Shown here: in pieces, positions 27,955 through 37,531 of the stretch
How the letters are laid out: every line of letters begins with the position of its first letter
How positions within the stretch are numbered: the stretch's first letter is position 1
Origin: Cytobacillus sp. NJ13
GTDB taxonomy: Bacteria; Bacillota; Bacilli; Bacillales; Cytobacillaceae
Direction of reading: 5' to 3'
Assembly: GCA_030348385.1 (NCBI GenBank)
Contig: JAUCFP010000006.1
Span: forward strand, 558,001-622,000
DNA: 64,000 nucleotides
Notes under the pieces: generated by a model
Databases searched by the model: none
What the model was told of the DNA's origin: nothing
The model's input: only the letters and a program-made list of their open reading frames with translations
Position numbers and translations under genes: made by a program

Positions 27955-28809
27955 TTGCGAAAAATAAAAAAACAAAAAATTTACTTATTAGCTCTTTTAC
28001 TGCCATTTATTTTGTTTGTCATTGGTTTTGAAATCGGACCATTAGCAGCAATGATTAAAAATAGCTTTTATGCTGACGATGGAATTCAAGTTACGATTAA
28101 TCAATATTTAACCATTTTTAAAAGTGATTTTTACATGAAGGCCATTCAGAATAGCCTTGTTATTTCCTTAATATCTGCTGTAATTTCTGTGATTATAGCG
28201 GTTATTGCAGCGTATTCAATTACAAAGTTCTCACAAAAAATACAAAACCGGCTGCTGATGATTACAAATATGACTTCGAATTTTGAGGGAATCCCCCTTT
28301 CATTTTCATACATTATTTTGCTTGGAAACAACGGATTGTTTACTTTGCTTTTTTCTAAAATGGGTTTGGATGTGTTTGCGGACTTTAATTTATACTCATG
28401 GACAGGCCTCATTCTTGTTTATATCTATTTTCAAATTCCGCTTGCTGTTATGCTCATCTACCCATCTTATCAAGGAATTAAAAAACAATGGAAAGAAGCT
28501 TCTTCCCTATTAGGCGGTTCAAAGTTTTCATTTTGGCACCGTATCGGAATTCCAGTTCTGCTGCCTAGTATTGTAGGTACGTTCAGTATTTTGTTTGCCA
28601 ATGCGATGGGAGCTTATGCTACAGCCTATGCATTGGTCGGAAGCAACTATAACTTGTTGTCATTGCAAATCGCGTCCCTGGTTGCAAGTGATGTAGCATT
28701 AAAGCCGCAGCTGGGCAGTGCGATGGGAGTTCTTTTAGCAGCGACGATGATAGGTGCGTTATGGTTCAATGAACAAATGATGCGCCGCATTAGGAGGGAT
28801 TTACGATGA
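27955..28809 (+). CDS. ABC transporter permease subunit 1
   Basis: 284 aa from TTG 27955, with AGGAGCG 7 nt upstream. An upstream ATG (27871) would extend the frame through the hairpin and has no RBS. Six membrane segments are visible, starting IYLLALLLPFILFVIGF. The EAA-type coupling loop (EASSLLGGSKFSFWHRIGIP) docks the ATPase. With permease 2 it forms the membrane channel. It overlaps permease 2 by 4 nt, which indicates translational coupling. Confidence 0.88.
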   Translation: MRKIKKQKIYLLALLLPFILFVIGFEIGPLAAMIKNSFYADDGIQVTINQYLTIFKSDFYMKAIQNSLVISLISAVISVIIAVIAAYSITKFSQKIQNRLLMITNMTSNFEGIPLSFSYIILLGNNGLFTLLFSKMGLDVFADFNLYSWTGLILVYIYFQIPLAVMLIYPSYQGIKKQWKEASSLLGGSKFSFWHRIGIPVLLPSIVGTFSILFANAMGAYATAYALVGSNYNLLSLQIASLVASDVALKPQLGSAMGVLLAATMIGALWFNEQMMRRIRRDLR

Positions 28810-29681
28810 AATCTTTATTGTCTTTTCATAAAGCACTCGTTGGACTTCTGGTAATCTATTTATTAATTCCGCTTATAGGAACATTCTTGTTCTCGATCGC
28901 AGGTAAATGGGATCATACGATTTTACCTGAGAGTTATACAATGAAATGGTATATTGAATTATTTCAAGATGAACGCTTTTTTGATGCATTTCAGCGAACG
29001 CTGTTTTTAATCGTAATGTCAGTAGGTCTTAGTATTGTTATCATGCTTCCAACGATCTTTATCATCACCGTATATTTCAGTAAATGGGAACGATTGCTTC
29101 AGGCTGCAGCAATGCTTCCATATGGAATACCTCCCATTGTTGGAGCAGTAGGATTAATCAAGTTATATTCAGATGGCCCAATTCCAATTGCCGGAACACC
29201 TTGGATATTAATTGGAGCTTACTTCATAACCATTCTGCCGTTTATGTATCAAGGTATTCGCAACAGCCTGCGAACACTTAATGCGGTACAGCTTGTTGAT
29301 GCTGCTGAATTACTCGGTGCCACAAAGTTTCAGGCGTTCCGTACAGTAGTGTTTCCAAATATTATCTCTGGTATTTTAGTGTCTACATTATTATCAGTCG
29401 CACTATTGTTTAGTGAATTTGCTTTGGCTAATTTGCTTGTTGGAGGCAGATTTGAAACGCTGCAAATCTATCTTGCAGATAAACTGAATAGTAGCGGTCA
29501 CTTAACAAGTGCAATTGTCATTACGTATTATTCCGTGATTTTACTTTTAACGGGGACTGTATTAAAACTTACTTTTAAAAACGATAAAAATCCAGCCGAG
29601 TCAAAAAAGAGCCGCGTTCTTTCATTATTAAGAAAACAAAGCCGTGATAAAAAAATTGTATTAGAAGGTGAAAACTCATGA
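28806..29681 (+). CDS. ABC transporter permease subunit 2
   Basis: 291 aa, integral membrane, BPD-type. The EAA loop reads DAAELLGATKFQAFRTVVFP; six hydrophobic segments lie at about 8-30, 65-90, 98-122, 130-150, 190-215 and 235-260. The C-terminus is basic and cytoplasmic. The start ATG overlaps the stop of permease 1, and the end overlaps the ATPase gene by 4 nt. Confidence 0.88.
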   Translation: MKSLLSFHKALVGLLVIYLLIPLIGTFLFSIAGKWDHTILPESYTMKWYIELFQDERFFDAFQRTLFLIVMSVGLSIVIMLPTIFIITVYFSKWERLLQAAAMLPYGIPPIVGAVGLIKLYSDGPIPIAGTPWILIGAYFITILPFMYQGIRNSLRTLNAVQLVDAAELLGATKFQAFRTVVFPNIISGILVSTLLSVALLFSEFALANLLVGGRFETLQIYLADKLNSSGHLTSAIVITYYSVILLLTGTVLKLTFKNDKNPAESKKSRVLSLLRKQSRDKKIVLEGENS

Positions 29682-30691
29682 GCTATGTAACCATCGATCA
29701 AGTAATTAAGAAGTATGATAAGCAAGTGGTATTAAACGATATTTCTATTACCTTAAACAAAGGGGAATTTGCTACTTTGCTTGGGCAAAGCGGATGCGGA
29801 AAGAGCACATTGCTGCGTTCAATTGCAGGGCTTGAAGATGTTGATGCAGGAAAAATCTTAATTGATGGAAAAGACATTACAAACTTATCTCCGCGTCAGC
29901 GTGAGGTTGGGATGGTGTTTCAGTCATATGCTCTTTTCCCAAATATGAATGTTTTTGATAATATCGCATACGGCCTTAAAATGAAAAAGGTAAAAAATTT
30001 AAAATCAAAAGTGGCAAAGATGATTGAGATGGTTGACTTAACCGGAAAGGAAGCCTCTTTTCCTCATCAATTATCTGGCGGACAGCAGCAGCGGGTTGCT
30101 TTGGCTCGTGCGCTTGTTATGGAGCCAAAAGTATTGCTTTTAGATGAACCGTTAAGCGCATTGGATGCTAAAATTAGGAAAAGCTTGCAAAAGGAATTAA
30201 AGAGAATTCAAAAGGAATTAAACATTACCACCATTTTTGTTACACACGATCAGGAAGAAGCAATGACGATGTCAGATCGAATTTTTGTAATGAATAAAGG
30301 AAATGTTGTCCAATCCGGTTCTCCAACGGAAATTTATACAACTCCCGTCAACACATTTGTAGCAAATTTCATAGGGAATTACAATGTCTTTAAAATGGAA
30401 ACATTTCGCAAACTCGTTCGCAGTACGGAATTAAAAGGGGATGAAGTTGCCTTTCGGCCTGAAGTGTTAAAGCTGCTTCCTATTGGTGAAGAGAGCCAGG
30501 GTTTACAAGAGAATTGGCGACTAAAAGGGGTCATTAAAGATGTCTCTATGACAGGCAATGTATTAAGATATGAAGTCGAATCAGAGGAGTATTCTTTCCA
30601 TGTAGACGATCTTCACCACCGAGGGGCAATGTTTGACCAAGGAACACAGATTCAAATTATTTTACCAAAGAAAGAATGCCTAATTTTATAA
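29678..30691 (+). CDS. ABC transporter ATP-binding protein
   Basis: 337 aa. Walker A GQSGCGKST (about 36-44), Q-loop VFQSYALFP, signature LSGGQQQR, Walker B LLLDEPLSALD and switch His (VTHDQEEAM) are all intact. A C-terminal TOBE-like domain (about 250-337) matches the PotA/FbpC/PhnT class of importer ATPases. It energises uptake by the two permeases before it. ATG overlaps the previous stop by 4 nt. Confidence 0.92.
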   Translation: MSYVTIDQVIKKYDKQVVLNDISITLNKGEFATLLGQSGCGKSTLLRSIAGLEDVDAGKILIDGKDITNLSPRQREVGMVFQSYALFPNMNVFDNIAYGLKMKKVKNLKSKVAKMIEMVDLTGKEASFPHQLSGGQQQRVALARALVMEPKVLLLDEPLSALDAKIRKSLQKELKRIQKELNITTIFVTHDQEEAMTMSDRIFVMNKGNVVQSGSPTEIYTTPVNTFVANFIGNYNVFKMETFRKLVRSTELKGDEVAFRPEVLKLLPIGEESQGLQENWRLKGVIKDVSMTGNVLRYEVESEEYSFHVDDLHHRGAMFDQGTQIQIILPKKECLIL

Positions 30692-30715
30692 ATGATTTTT
30701 CTTGGAGGATGAGCT

Positions 30716-31498
30716 ATGTCCGTTTTGCCTGAAGAAAGGAAAAATGAAATATTAAAAGAACTTAAGAAAACTGGAAAAGTAAAAGTTGTGGAATTAGTTG
30801 AGCAATTTCAGGTTTCTGAAGAAACGATCAGACGCGATTTGATGATCTTAGAGGAAAAAGGATTATTAAAAAGGGTTTACGGCGGAGCGATTCATGCTGT
30901 TTTTCAATCTGAGGAACCCCCTTTTGTTCAACGTACATCTGTGAATCAAGAAGCAAAAGTGAAGGTTGGCAAAAAAGCTGTTGAACTAATTTCTGACGGA
31001 GATGTGATTGCCATTGATGTGGGAACAACCATGCTTGAATTTGCTAAGCAGATTGAAAAGAAAAAGGATATTACCATTATCACTAATTCTCTTCCTGTAT
31101 CATCTGTATTGACGGAATCTCTCAATCAAAATATGTTCACAGGTCAAGTTTTGCTGCTTGGAGGGCAAATTGATCCAAAGCACCAATCGATTTCCGGAAG
31201 TCTTACTGAACAAATGCTGAATCAATTTAATATCGATAAAGCTTTCATTTCAGCGGGCGGTTTTTCTATTAAAAAAGGAGTCAGTAATTATCATTTACAT
31301 GAAACGTTGGTTTCACGCAAAATGGTTGAAGTATCTAAGCAAGTGATATTGCTGACGGATTCCTCCAAAATTGGCGTTGATACGTTTAGTAAAGTTTGTC
31401 CTTTTGAAAAAATTGATGTCGTTGTCTGCGAACAGTCATTTCCAGAGGAATGGAAGGACCATCAAGAATTAGGGAAGATGAACTGGATTCAAGCATAA
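30716..31498 (+). CDS. DeoR/GlpR-family transcriptional regulator
   Basis: 260 aa, ATG after TTGGAGGATGAG. The N-terminal winged HTH (KVVELVEQFQVSEETIRRDLMILEEKGLLKRVYGG) is typical of DeoR proteins. A C-terminal sugar-phosphate-sensing domain (DVGTTMLEFAKQI, TNSLPVSSVL, LLGGQIDPKHQSISG) follows. These repressors usually respond to phosphorylated sugars or related catabolites, so it probably controls this importer operon and senses a product of the hydrolase; that is inference. Confidence 0.9.
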   Translation: MSVLPEERKNEILKELKKTGKVKVVELVEQFQVSEETIRRDLMILEEKGLLKRVYGGAIHAVFQSEEPPFVQRTSVNQEAKVKVGKKAVELISDGDVIAIDVGTTMLEFAKQIEKKKDITIITNSLPVSSVLTESLNQNMFTGQVLLLGGQIDPKHQSISGSLTEQMLNQFNIDKAFISAGGFSIKKGVSNYHLHETLVSRKMVEVSKQVILLTDSSKIGVDTFSKVCPFEKIDVVVCEQSFPEEWKDHQELGKMNWIQA

Positions 31499-31535
31499 TC
31501 CTTTTCCTCTCTTTAGGTAGAAAGGAGCATTATTT

Positions 31536-32402
31536 ATGAGTTTTATTGCAATAGATTTAGATGGAACATTATTGAACGACCAGAACGAAATTAATGAAGA
31601 AAATATAAAGGCGATTCAATCTGCTCAAGAGAATGGTTTTGAAGTTGTGATTTCAACAGGGCGGGCCTATTTTGATGTTCGAACCATTTGTGAAAAAGCT
31701 GGAATATCCCCGTATGTCATCGGGACAAATGGAGCAACCATTCATGCCAAAAATGGGGAATGTCTTTCTTCTATTACTCTAGCGAAAGATCGTGCTGAAT
31801 CAATTCTTCAATGGCTCGATGAACGGAATTATTACTACGAGGTGTTCACGGATCAAGCGATTTATGCTCTGAAAAAAGAACGAGAACAATTCTATAAAGA
31901 GATTCAAAGCTTGAAAAGTGCAGATTCGGAAATGACAGAATTAGCCGCAGAAGCGGAAAGGCAATTTGATCAGTTTGGATTTGTATTGGTTGAAAGCTGC
32001 CAGGATATTCTAGGTCAAGCTGAAGAATTTAATAATATTTTGGCATGTTCCTTTGACAAAATGAAATTGGTGGAAGCATGGAACGAATTTAAGACGTTCG
32101 ATGAGTTAATGGTTGTTTCATCTGCCGATCATAACATTGAAATTACGAATAAAGGAGCAACAAAAGGAATGGCCCTTGAAAAATTGGCGTTCATGCTGAA
32201 TGGCACCTTAGACAGGGCAATGGCTATCGGAGACAGCAACAATGATTTATCCATGTTCGAAAAAGTTGGATGCAGTGTGGCGATGGGAAATGCGAAAGAT
32301 GAGATAAAAGCGGTTTGTACAATGACAACCCTTACGAACGTTGAGAATGGGGTAGCTTATGCCATCCATCGATATATGGAGAGCTTCGCTGCTGCAAAAT
32401 AG
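31536..32402 (+). CDS. Cof-type HAD phosphatase
   Basis: 288 aa, ATG after GAAAGGAGC. HAD motif I IDLDGTLL (nucleophile Asp7, Asp9), motif II STGRA, motif III Lys in NKGATKGMALEKL, motif IV GDSNNDLSMF. The C2-type cap at about 85-195 places it with the Cof/YidA group, which dephosphorylate sugar phosphates and nucleotides. As the last gene of the importer operon, it likely removes phosphate from an intermediate released by the hydrolase. Confidence 0.88.
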   Translation: MSFIAIDLDGTLLNDQNEINEENIKAIQSAQENGFEVVISTGRAYFDVRTICEKAGISPYVIGTNGATIHAKNGECLSSITLAKDRAESILQWLDERNYYYEVFTDQAIYALKKEREQFYKEIQSLKSADSEMTELAAEAERQFDQFGFVLVESCQDILGQAEEFNNILACSFDKMKLVEAWNEFKTFDELMVVSSADHNIEITNKGATKGMALEKLAFMLNGTLDRAMAIGDSNNDLSMFEKVGCSVAMGNAKDEIKAVCTMTTLTNVENGVAYAIHRYMESFAAAK

Positions 32403-32435
32403 GCATCCATGCCGGAAGAAGGAGAGATCAAGCAT

Positions 32436-32765
32436 ATGGCGTGGATCTATCTGATCATGGCAGGGCTTTTAGAAATTATCTGGGTAATAGGTCTTAAATA
32501 CTCACATGGATTTACCATCCTGATCCCAAGCGTCATAACAGCAGCATTAATACTCTTGAGTTTTTTTCTGCTTTCAAAATCGTTTCATTCCGTTCCTATA
32601 GGAACAGGCTATGCCGTTTTTACTGGATTAGGAACGGTGGGAACTGTCGCAGCCGGGATGATTTTTTGGGGAGAGACTATTAATCTATGGAAAATATTTT
32701 TTGTCGCGTTAATGATCACAGGGATTATTGGACTAAAAGTAAGCCAAGCGGAACCTGAAACATAG
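32436..32765 (+). CDS. Small multidrug resistance (SMR) exporter subunit, YkkC/SugE-like
   Basis: 109 aa starting at ATG 32436, with AAGGAGA upstream. The ten-residue longer frame (32409) would begin before the RBS. Four transmembrane helices; the essential membrane Glu lies in AGLLEIIWVIGLKY, followed by the GTGYAVFTGLGTVGT helix. It pairs with the next gene to make a heterodimeric proton-coupled exporter of small cations such as guanidinium or quaternary ammonium compounds. No guanidine (ykkC) riboswitch is visible upstream. Confidence 0.85.
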   Translation: MAWIYLIMAGLLEIIWVIGLKYSHGFTILIPSVITAALILLSFFLLSKSFHSVPIGTGYAVFTGLGTVGTVAAGMIFWGETINLWKIFFVALMITGIIGLKVSQAEPET

Positions 32766-32806
32766 AAGGAATTGAATGATAGGTAAAGGGTTGGGAGTTG
32801 ATTTAA

Positions 32807-33127
32807 TTGGATTGGTTTTTTCTTCTTATTGCCGGCTTTGCCGAGATTGGAAGTGTGATCAGTCTGAAGCGTGCAGATGGGTTTAGAAAATGGCCGTCTA
32901 CGATCAGTTGTCTTGTTTTCGGAAGTTTAAGCTTTTACTTTCTTTCTTTGTCAGTATCATCGCTTCCAGTGGGGACTGCTTATGCAATATGGACTGCCAT
33001 AGGCTCAGTCGGCAGCGTTTTAGCCGGCATGATCTTTTTCAATGAACCTAGAAGTTTAAGATCAACCATATGGATTATGTGTATTATTGCAGGGGCTGTC
33101 GGTGTTAAAATAACTTCAGGACATTAA
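32807..33127 (+). CDS. Small multidrug resistance (SMR) exporter subunit, YkkD-like
   Basis: 106 aa, TTG start in a GGGTTGGGAG context. Four helices with the conserved Glu in [18 protein letters not shown] and the [15 protein letters not shown] helix. Charge distribution differs from its partner, as expected of antiparallel paired SMR proteins. It directly follows the YkkC-like gene. Confidence 0.85.
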   Translation: MDWFFLLIAGFAEIGSVISLKRADGFRKWPSTISCLVFGSLSFYFLSLSVSSLPVGTAYAIWTAIGSVGSVLAGMIFFNEPRSLRSTIWIMCIIAGAVGVKITSGH

Positions 33128-33153
33128 GTCGCCATTTGGAGGGGAGCAAAGAG

Positions 33154-34488
33154 ATGAAAACGATTCAAGATTGGATGCAAGAATATCCTATAATAAGTGA
33201 GCTTGCAGCTGTAAAGGAAGTATTTTGGACGAACCCGAAAAAGGAACCATATCAAACAGGAGCAAAGAAACTTCCGCTTAATGAAAATGATGTAAAAGAT
33301 GCAGAGGAAAGGTTAATGCGTTTTGCTCCTTACATCGCAAAGGTTTTTCCAGAAACAAGGGAGAATAACGGAATCATTGAATCTCCTATTGTCTCCATCC
33401 CCGCGATGCGTGAAAAATTATCACAAATGTATGAACATCCATTAGAAGGAGAATTTTTGCTGAAATGTGACAGCCATCTTCCGATATCAGGTTCCATTAA
33501 AGCGCGCGGAGGCATTTACGAAGTGTTGAAACACGCAGAAACATTGGCGATTCAACATGGTTTATTATCAGTAGAGGATGATTATTCGATCCTTGATCGT
33601 GAGAAATTCAGAAACTTCTTTTCCGAATACTCCATTGCCGTCGGCTCTACAGGCAATTTAGGGCTAAGTATAGGCATTATGAGTGCCAAACTGGGTTTTA
33701 AAGTAACGGTCCACATGTCTGCGGATGCGAAGAAGTGGAAGAAAGATCTCCTTAGAAGCAAAGGAGTAACGGTGATTGAAAATAAGGAAGATTACAGCAA
33801 AGCGGTCGAAGAGGGGCGCAAACAGGCTGATAGTGATCCGAATTGCTACTTCATTGATGATGAGAACTCCCGTGATTTGTTTTTAGGATATGCAGTGGCA
33901 GCCTTTCGTTTAAAAAAACAGTTAGAAGAATTAAATATAATTGTAGATGAAAACCATCCGCTTTTTGTTTATCTGCCATGTGGTGTAGGAGGCGGACCGG
34001 GGGGAGTTGCTTTTGGTTTAAAATTAATCTATCAAGATCATGTACATTGCTTCTTTGCAGAGCCTACTCATTCTCCATGTATGCTGCTTGGACTCGTAAC
34101 AGGATTGCATGATAAAGTTTCGGTCCAGGATTTTGGAATTGACAACATCACATCAGCTGACGGGCTTGCCGTTGGAAGACCATCAGGATTCGTTGGTCAA
34201 ACGATTGAACCATTATTAAGCGGAAGCTATACGGTAAGTGATCATGAATTATTTAAACTATTAAGCGTATTGGCCGACACAGAAAATATTCTCCTTGAGC
34301 CTTCAGCATTGGCAGGCGTCATAGGTCCAGTAAAGTTAGCGGCTGAGAAACAAGGGAAAGAATATGTTCAGAATCATAACTTAAATGATCAAATGAAAAA
34401 TGCTGTCCATCTCATGTGGGCGACTGGCGGCAGCATGGTTCCGAAAGAAACAATGGACGAATATTATAAAAAAGGTGCAGAACTATAA
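33154..34488 (+). CDS. dsdA: D-serine dehydratase
   Basis: 444 aa, ATG 33154 after GGAGGGGAG. PLP enzyme (fold type II) converting D-serine to pyruvate and ammonia in the cytoplasm. The PLP Lys116 lies in SGSIKARGG, the phosphate-binding glycine loop is [11 protein letters not shown], and [14 protein letters not shown] is the DsdA signature; length agrees with the family (about 440 aa). It lies 26 nt after the SMR pair, probably in the same transcript, and ends at a terminator. It detoxifies or uses D-serine. Confidence 0.95.
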   Translation: MKTIQDWMQEYPIISELAAVKEVFWTNPKKEPYQTGAKKLPLNENDVKDAEERLMRFAPYIAKVFPETRENNGIIESPIVSIPAMREKLSQMYEHPLEGEFLLKCDSHLPISGSIKARGGIYEVLKHAETLAIQHGLLSVEDDYSILDREKFRNFFSEYSIAVGSTGNLGLSIGIMSAKLGFKVTVHMSADAKKWKKDLLRSKGVTVIENKEDYSKAVEEGRKQADSDPNCYFIDDENSRDLFLGYAVAAFRLKKQLEELNIIVDENHPLFVYLPCGVGGGPGGVAFGLKLIYQDHVHCFFAEPTHSPCMLLGLVTGLHDKVSVQDFGIDNITSADGLAVGRPSGFVGQTIEPLLSGSYTVSDHELFKLLSVLADTENILLEPSALAGVIGPVKLAAEKQGKEYVQNHNLNDQMKNAVHLMWATGGSMVPKETMDEYYKKGAEL

Positions 34489-34556
34489 TTCTAATCGCCG
34501 ATTTCCATGAATTTTAGACGCAGAAAATCAGCTATTGCTCATGAAACGTCCTTAAG

Positions 34557-34582
34557 AACTCGCCAATCGGCGAGTTTCGTTT
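34557..34582 (+). terminator. Terminator downstream of dsdA
   Basis: AACTCGCC-AATC-GGCGAGTT stem-loop followed by TCGTTTTG. Confidence 0.75.
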
Positions 34583-34732
34583 TGTGGAGAGTACACTTGA
34601 TGATGTCTTTTATCAAATCTTATCTCAAAAAGTCAAAGGCATTAACATAGCATTAAAAAAATTATGAAAAAAATAATATGTCAAATTTGGTCATTCTATG
34701 TTATATTAGAAAAAAATTAATATATCAATTTG

Positions 34733-34925
34733 AATAAGTGCTCACTTTGGTGAGGTAAAAGGGAAACCAGTGAAAGTCTGGTACAGCCCCCGCTACTGTA
34801 ATAGCTGATGAAATTACAATGCCACTGAGAAATCGGGAAGGTGTAAGAGTAAGAAGAAGCTTAAGTCAGGAAACCTGCTTATTTGAACGACACTTGCTTT
34901 TCGGAGGGAGAGGTATAGGCGGGAC
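34733..34925 (+). promoter_or_regulatory. Cobalamin riboswitch (AdoCbl aptamer)
   Basis: It contains the conserved core: GGGAAACCAGTGAAAGTCTGG, ACAGCCCCCGCTACTGTAAT, a GCCACTG B12-box-like segment, and AAGTCAGGAAACCTGCTTA. About 200 nt precede cbiH60, with a terminator as expression platform downstream. Bound adenosylcobalamin should shut off the whole biosynthesis and import operon. Confidence 0.96.
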
Positions 34926-34982
34926 AATTATGATCAATTGTTTTTGAGTTTCAGTATGCTTATTTTTATACTGTCATTTCAT

Positions 34983-35022
34983 ATGCCTGTATTCCTTTGA
35001 AAAGGAGTGCAGGCATTTTTTA
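34983..35022 (+). terminator. Riboswitch-controlled terminator of the cobalamin operon
   Basis: ATGCCTG ... CCTTT-GA-AAAGG ... CAGGCAT followed by TTTTTATTT. It lies between the aptamer and the first gene. A decayed short interspersed repeat (GGCGCAGGGCGCCTGCTCCC..., 35055-35100) follows. Confidence 0.85.
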
Positions 35023-35128
35023 TTTGGCAAGAAGCATTGAACTTTGAGAATTGTCTGGCGCAGGGCGCCTGCTCCCTAACTCGGCAGCAGGCAAGGCACA
35101 TGTGCTTTTCTTAATTGGAGGTTAGCCT

Positions 35129-36751
35129 ATGAAGAAGGGAAAAATATTTGTTGTCGGCTTCGGTCCAGGTGATCGTGAGCATATAACTAAACGGGCTGTG
35201 GATGCGCTGCAGCAGAGTGATTGCATAATTGGCTACAAAACCTACGTAGATCTGATCATGCCATTTGTAACAGCAAGTTCCATTGTCAGCACAGGAATGA
35301 CTGAGGAGGTATCCCGTGCGCAGGATGCAGTGAAACGAGCGGAAGCTGGCGATATTGTTTCCGTGATTTCGAGCGGTGACTCGGGCGTTTACGGCATGGC
35401 CGGCTTAGTGTATGAAGTGCTGATCGAAATGGGATGGACGGAAGAAGAAGGAATCGAAGTGGAAATTGTTCCTGGCATCTCTGCGATTAATTCATGTGCG
35501 AGTTTACTGGGTGCACCTGTCATGCATGACTCCTGCACCATCAGTCTGAGTGACCATTTAACACCCTGGACGGTAATCGAGAAGCGCATTGAAGCAGCCG
35601 GCATGGCGGATTTTGTCATCGCTTTATATAACCCCAAAAGCGGCAGGAGAACACGACAAATTGTCGAAGCACAAAGAATTCTATTAAAATATCGTTCTCC
35701 TGATACACCAGTGGGGCTTGTGAAAAGTGCATACCGCGAAAATCAGAATGTCATTCTGACTACACTGGCGGAAATGCTTGATCACGATATAGGCATGCTG
35801 ACAACAGTTGTGATTGGGAATTCCTCCACTTTCTTTTATGACAATAAGATCATTACGCCGAGAGGCTATCAGCGAAAGTACACGCTTGGTGAAGAGAATC
35901 AAAGCTTAAAGCCGCATCAGCGTTTGAAAAAGGAAGCGGAGCCATGGGCATTAAATCAGGAAACCGGGGAGGCACAGGCCGGATACGAGCAGATTGAAAG
36001 CAAAAAACAAGAAGCCAGCTCACTGGATATGGCTTTTAAGGCTTTATCGATGGTGACGAAATCGGAGATTGACCAGACACATTTGGTGCAGCAGCCAATC
36101 GAAGATATTTTTGAATTTGCGGTTTCGCCTGGGGTTGCCAATAAATTTATTACGCCAGACCAAATGCGAGTATTGGCAGAAGCTGTTGGCGAGAAAGGCA
36201 CCATGGAATATACACCGGATCACCGATTTTTAATCAAAATTCCAACCGGACGGCCTCAGTCGATTGTGGAAAAACTCGAACAAAATCAGCTGACAGTTAT
36301 GCCAGTGGGTGATGTTTTAAATGTAAAAGCCTGTGATTTTTGCTACGGGGAGAAAGCAGAATCCATTCCGTATGCAGAGGAAATTGCTGCTGAACTAGGG
36401 GGCTTAAAGCTTCCAAAGGAACTGCATATTGGCTTTAATGGCTGCGGTATGGCCTGCTATCGGGCCGTATTTGATGATATCGGCATTGTTTACCGCAAGA
36501 AGAAGTTTGATTTATTTATCGGGGCAAAGCCGGTTGGCCGTACAGCCCATGCTGCCCAGCCGGTGGCAGAGGGGATTGAGCCTGATCAGCTGGTGCCGTT
36601 ATTAAAGGAGATTATAGAAGAATACAAAGAAAATGCGCATCCAAATGAACGGCTTTTTAAATATTTTAAGCGCGTGAAAAAAATTCAGTATTTTACTTAT
36701 CAGGATATGAGCTCCAGGATCGAAGTCGAGCCGGCACCTTGCGGGGATTAG
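35129..36751 (+). CDS. cbiH60: CbiH60: precorrin-3B/cobalt-factor III C17-methyltransferase fused to a 4Fe-4S nitrite-reductase-like domain
   Basis: 540 aa, ATG after TTGGAGGTTAGC. Residues 1-250 are the CbiH/CobJ methyltransferase (VGFGPGDREHIT, SSGDSGVYGMA, VPGISAINSCASLLGAP). The C-terminal part (about 325-540) resembles one half of sulfite/nitrite reductases, with Cys pairs in VKACDFCYG and GFNGCGMAC that fit a 4Fe-4S cluster. This matches CbiH60 of B. megaterium, which performs ring contraction of the corrin macrocycle. A variable, charged linker (250-325) joins the domains. First gene of the riboswitch-controlled operon; the separate cbiW that precedes it in B. megaterium is absent here. 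Confidence 0.93.
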   Translation: MKKGKIFVVGFGPGDREHITKRAVDALQQSDCIIGYKTYVDLIMPFVTASSIVSTGMTEEVSRAQDAVKRAEAGDIVSVISSGDSGVYGMAGLVYEVLIEMGWTEEEGIEVEIVPGISAINSCASLLGAPVMHDSCTISLSDHLTPWTVIEKRIEAAGMADFVIALYNPKSGRRTRQIVEAQRILLKYRSPDTPVGLVKSAYRENQNVILTTLAEMLDHDIGMLTTVVIGNSSTFFYDNKIITPRGYQRKYTLGEENQSLKPHQRLKKEAEPWALNQETGEAQAGYEQIESKKQEASSLDMAFKALSMVTKSEIDQTHLVQQPIEDIFEFAVSPGVANKFITPDQMRVLAEAVGEKGTMEYTPDHRFLIKIPTGRPQSIVEKLEQNQLTVMPVGDVLNVKACDFCYGEKAESIPYAEEIAAELGGLKLPKELHIGFNGCGMACYRAVFDDIGIVYRKKKFDLFIGAKPVGRTAHAAQPVAEGIEPDQLVPLLKEIIEEYKENAHPNERLFKYFKRVKKIQYFTYQDMSSRIEVEPAPCGD

Positions 36752-36760
36752 GAGGATCTC

Positions 36761-37531
36761 ATGATTTTATTTTTAGCAGGCACAAGTGATGCGAGAGCAT
36801 TAGCCATTCAATTGAAAAATCAAGGTTATCCCATATTGGCAACTGTTGTCACAGAATCGGCAGCGGACAGCTTGAAAGCTGAAGGCATTTCTTATAAAGT
36901 GGGGCGGCTGTCCGAAAAAGACATGATTGAACTAATTAGGATGCAAGAGATGACCACTGTGATTGATGCCAGTCACCCTTATGCGGAAGAAGCGTCAAAA
37001 ACGGCAATGGCAGCAGCCAAAGCCTGCAACATTCCTTACATACGTTATGAAAGGCCAAATGAACAGTTTACATCACCACTCATAACTGAGGCTGAAAGTT
37101 ATGAGGAAGCAGCAAAAGTGGCTCAAACGCATAAAGGGACAATCATGCTGACAACCGGCAGCAAAACGCTGGAAATCTTTACAAAGTATTTAATGCGTGA
37201 TGATATCCGGCTTGTATGCAGGATGCTTCCAAACATGGGAAACATGGAAAAATGTCATAAGCTTGGCGTTAAACAAAAGGACATTATTGCGATCCAGGGA
37301 CCATTTTCTGAATCATTAAACAAAGCTCTTTGTGAGCAATATGAAGTGACCTTGATGATTACAAAAGAAAGCGGCAAAGTGGGATCGGTGGATGAAAAAA
37401 TGACCGCTGCTCTGGAGATGGGGATTCCTGTTATTTTGATTAAGCGGCCGCCTCTGCATTATGAAAACTTCTGCACTTCTTTCGAAGAAGTGACTCGAAA
37501 ATTGGGAGGATTATACACATGGCAAACATGA
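36761..37531 (+). CDS. cbiJ: Cobalt-precorrin-6A reductase
   Basis: 256 aa, ATG after TTAGGAGGATCTC. NAD(P)H-dependent reduction of cobalt-precorrin-6A. Family marks: LAGTSDARALA at the start, VIDASHPYAEEASKTA, YIRYERP, LTTGSKTLEIF and VGSVDEKMTAA. Cytoplasmic. It overlaps cbiC by 13 nt. Confidence 0.93.
   Translation: MILFLAGTSDARALAIQLKNQGYPILATVVTESAADSLKAEGISYKVGRLSEKDMIELIRMQEMTTVIDASHPYAEEASKTAMAAAKACNIPYIRYERPNEQFTSPLITEAESYEEAAKVAQTHKGTIMLTTGSKTLEIFTKYLMRDDIRLVCRMLPNMGNMEKCHKLGVKQKDIIAIQGPFSESLNKALCEQYEVTLMITKESGKVGSVDEKMTAALEMGIPVILIKRPPLHYENFCTSFEEVTRKLGGLYTWQT

Noticed and set aside
32400..32436. Guanidine (ykkC) riboswitch before the SMR pair
   Set aside because: Only 33 nt separate it from the HAD gene and no aptamer motif is present.
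35050..35105. GC-rich stretch before cbiH60 as part of the riboswitch
   Set aside because: It lies after the terminator and resembles a degenerate short interspersed repeat, not an aptamer element.
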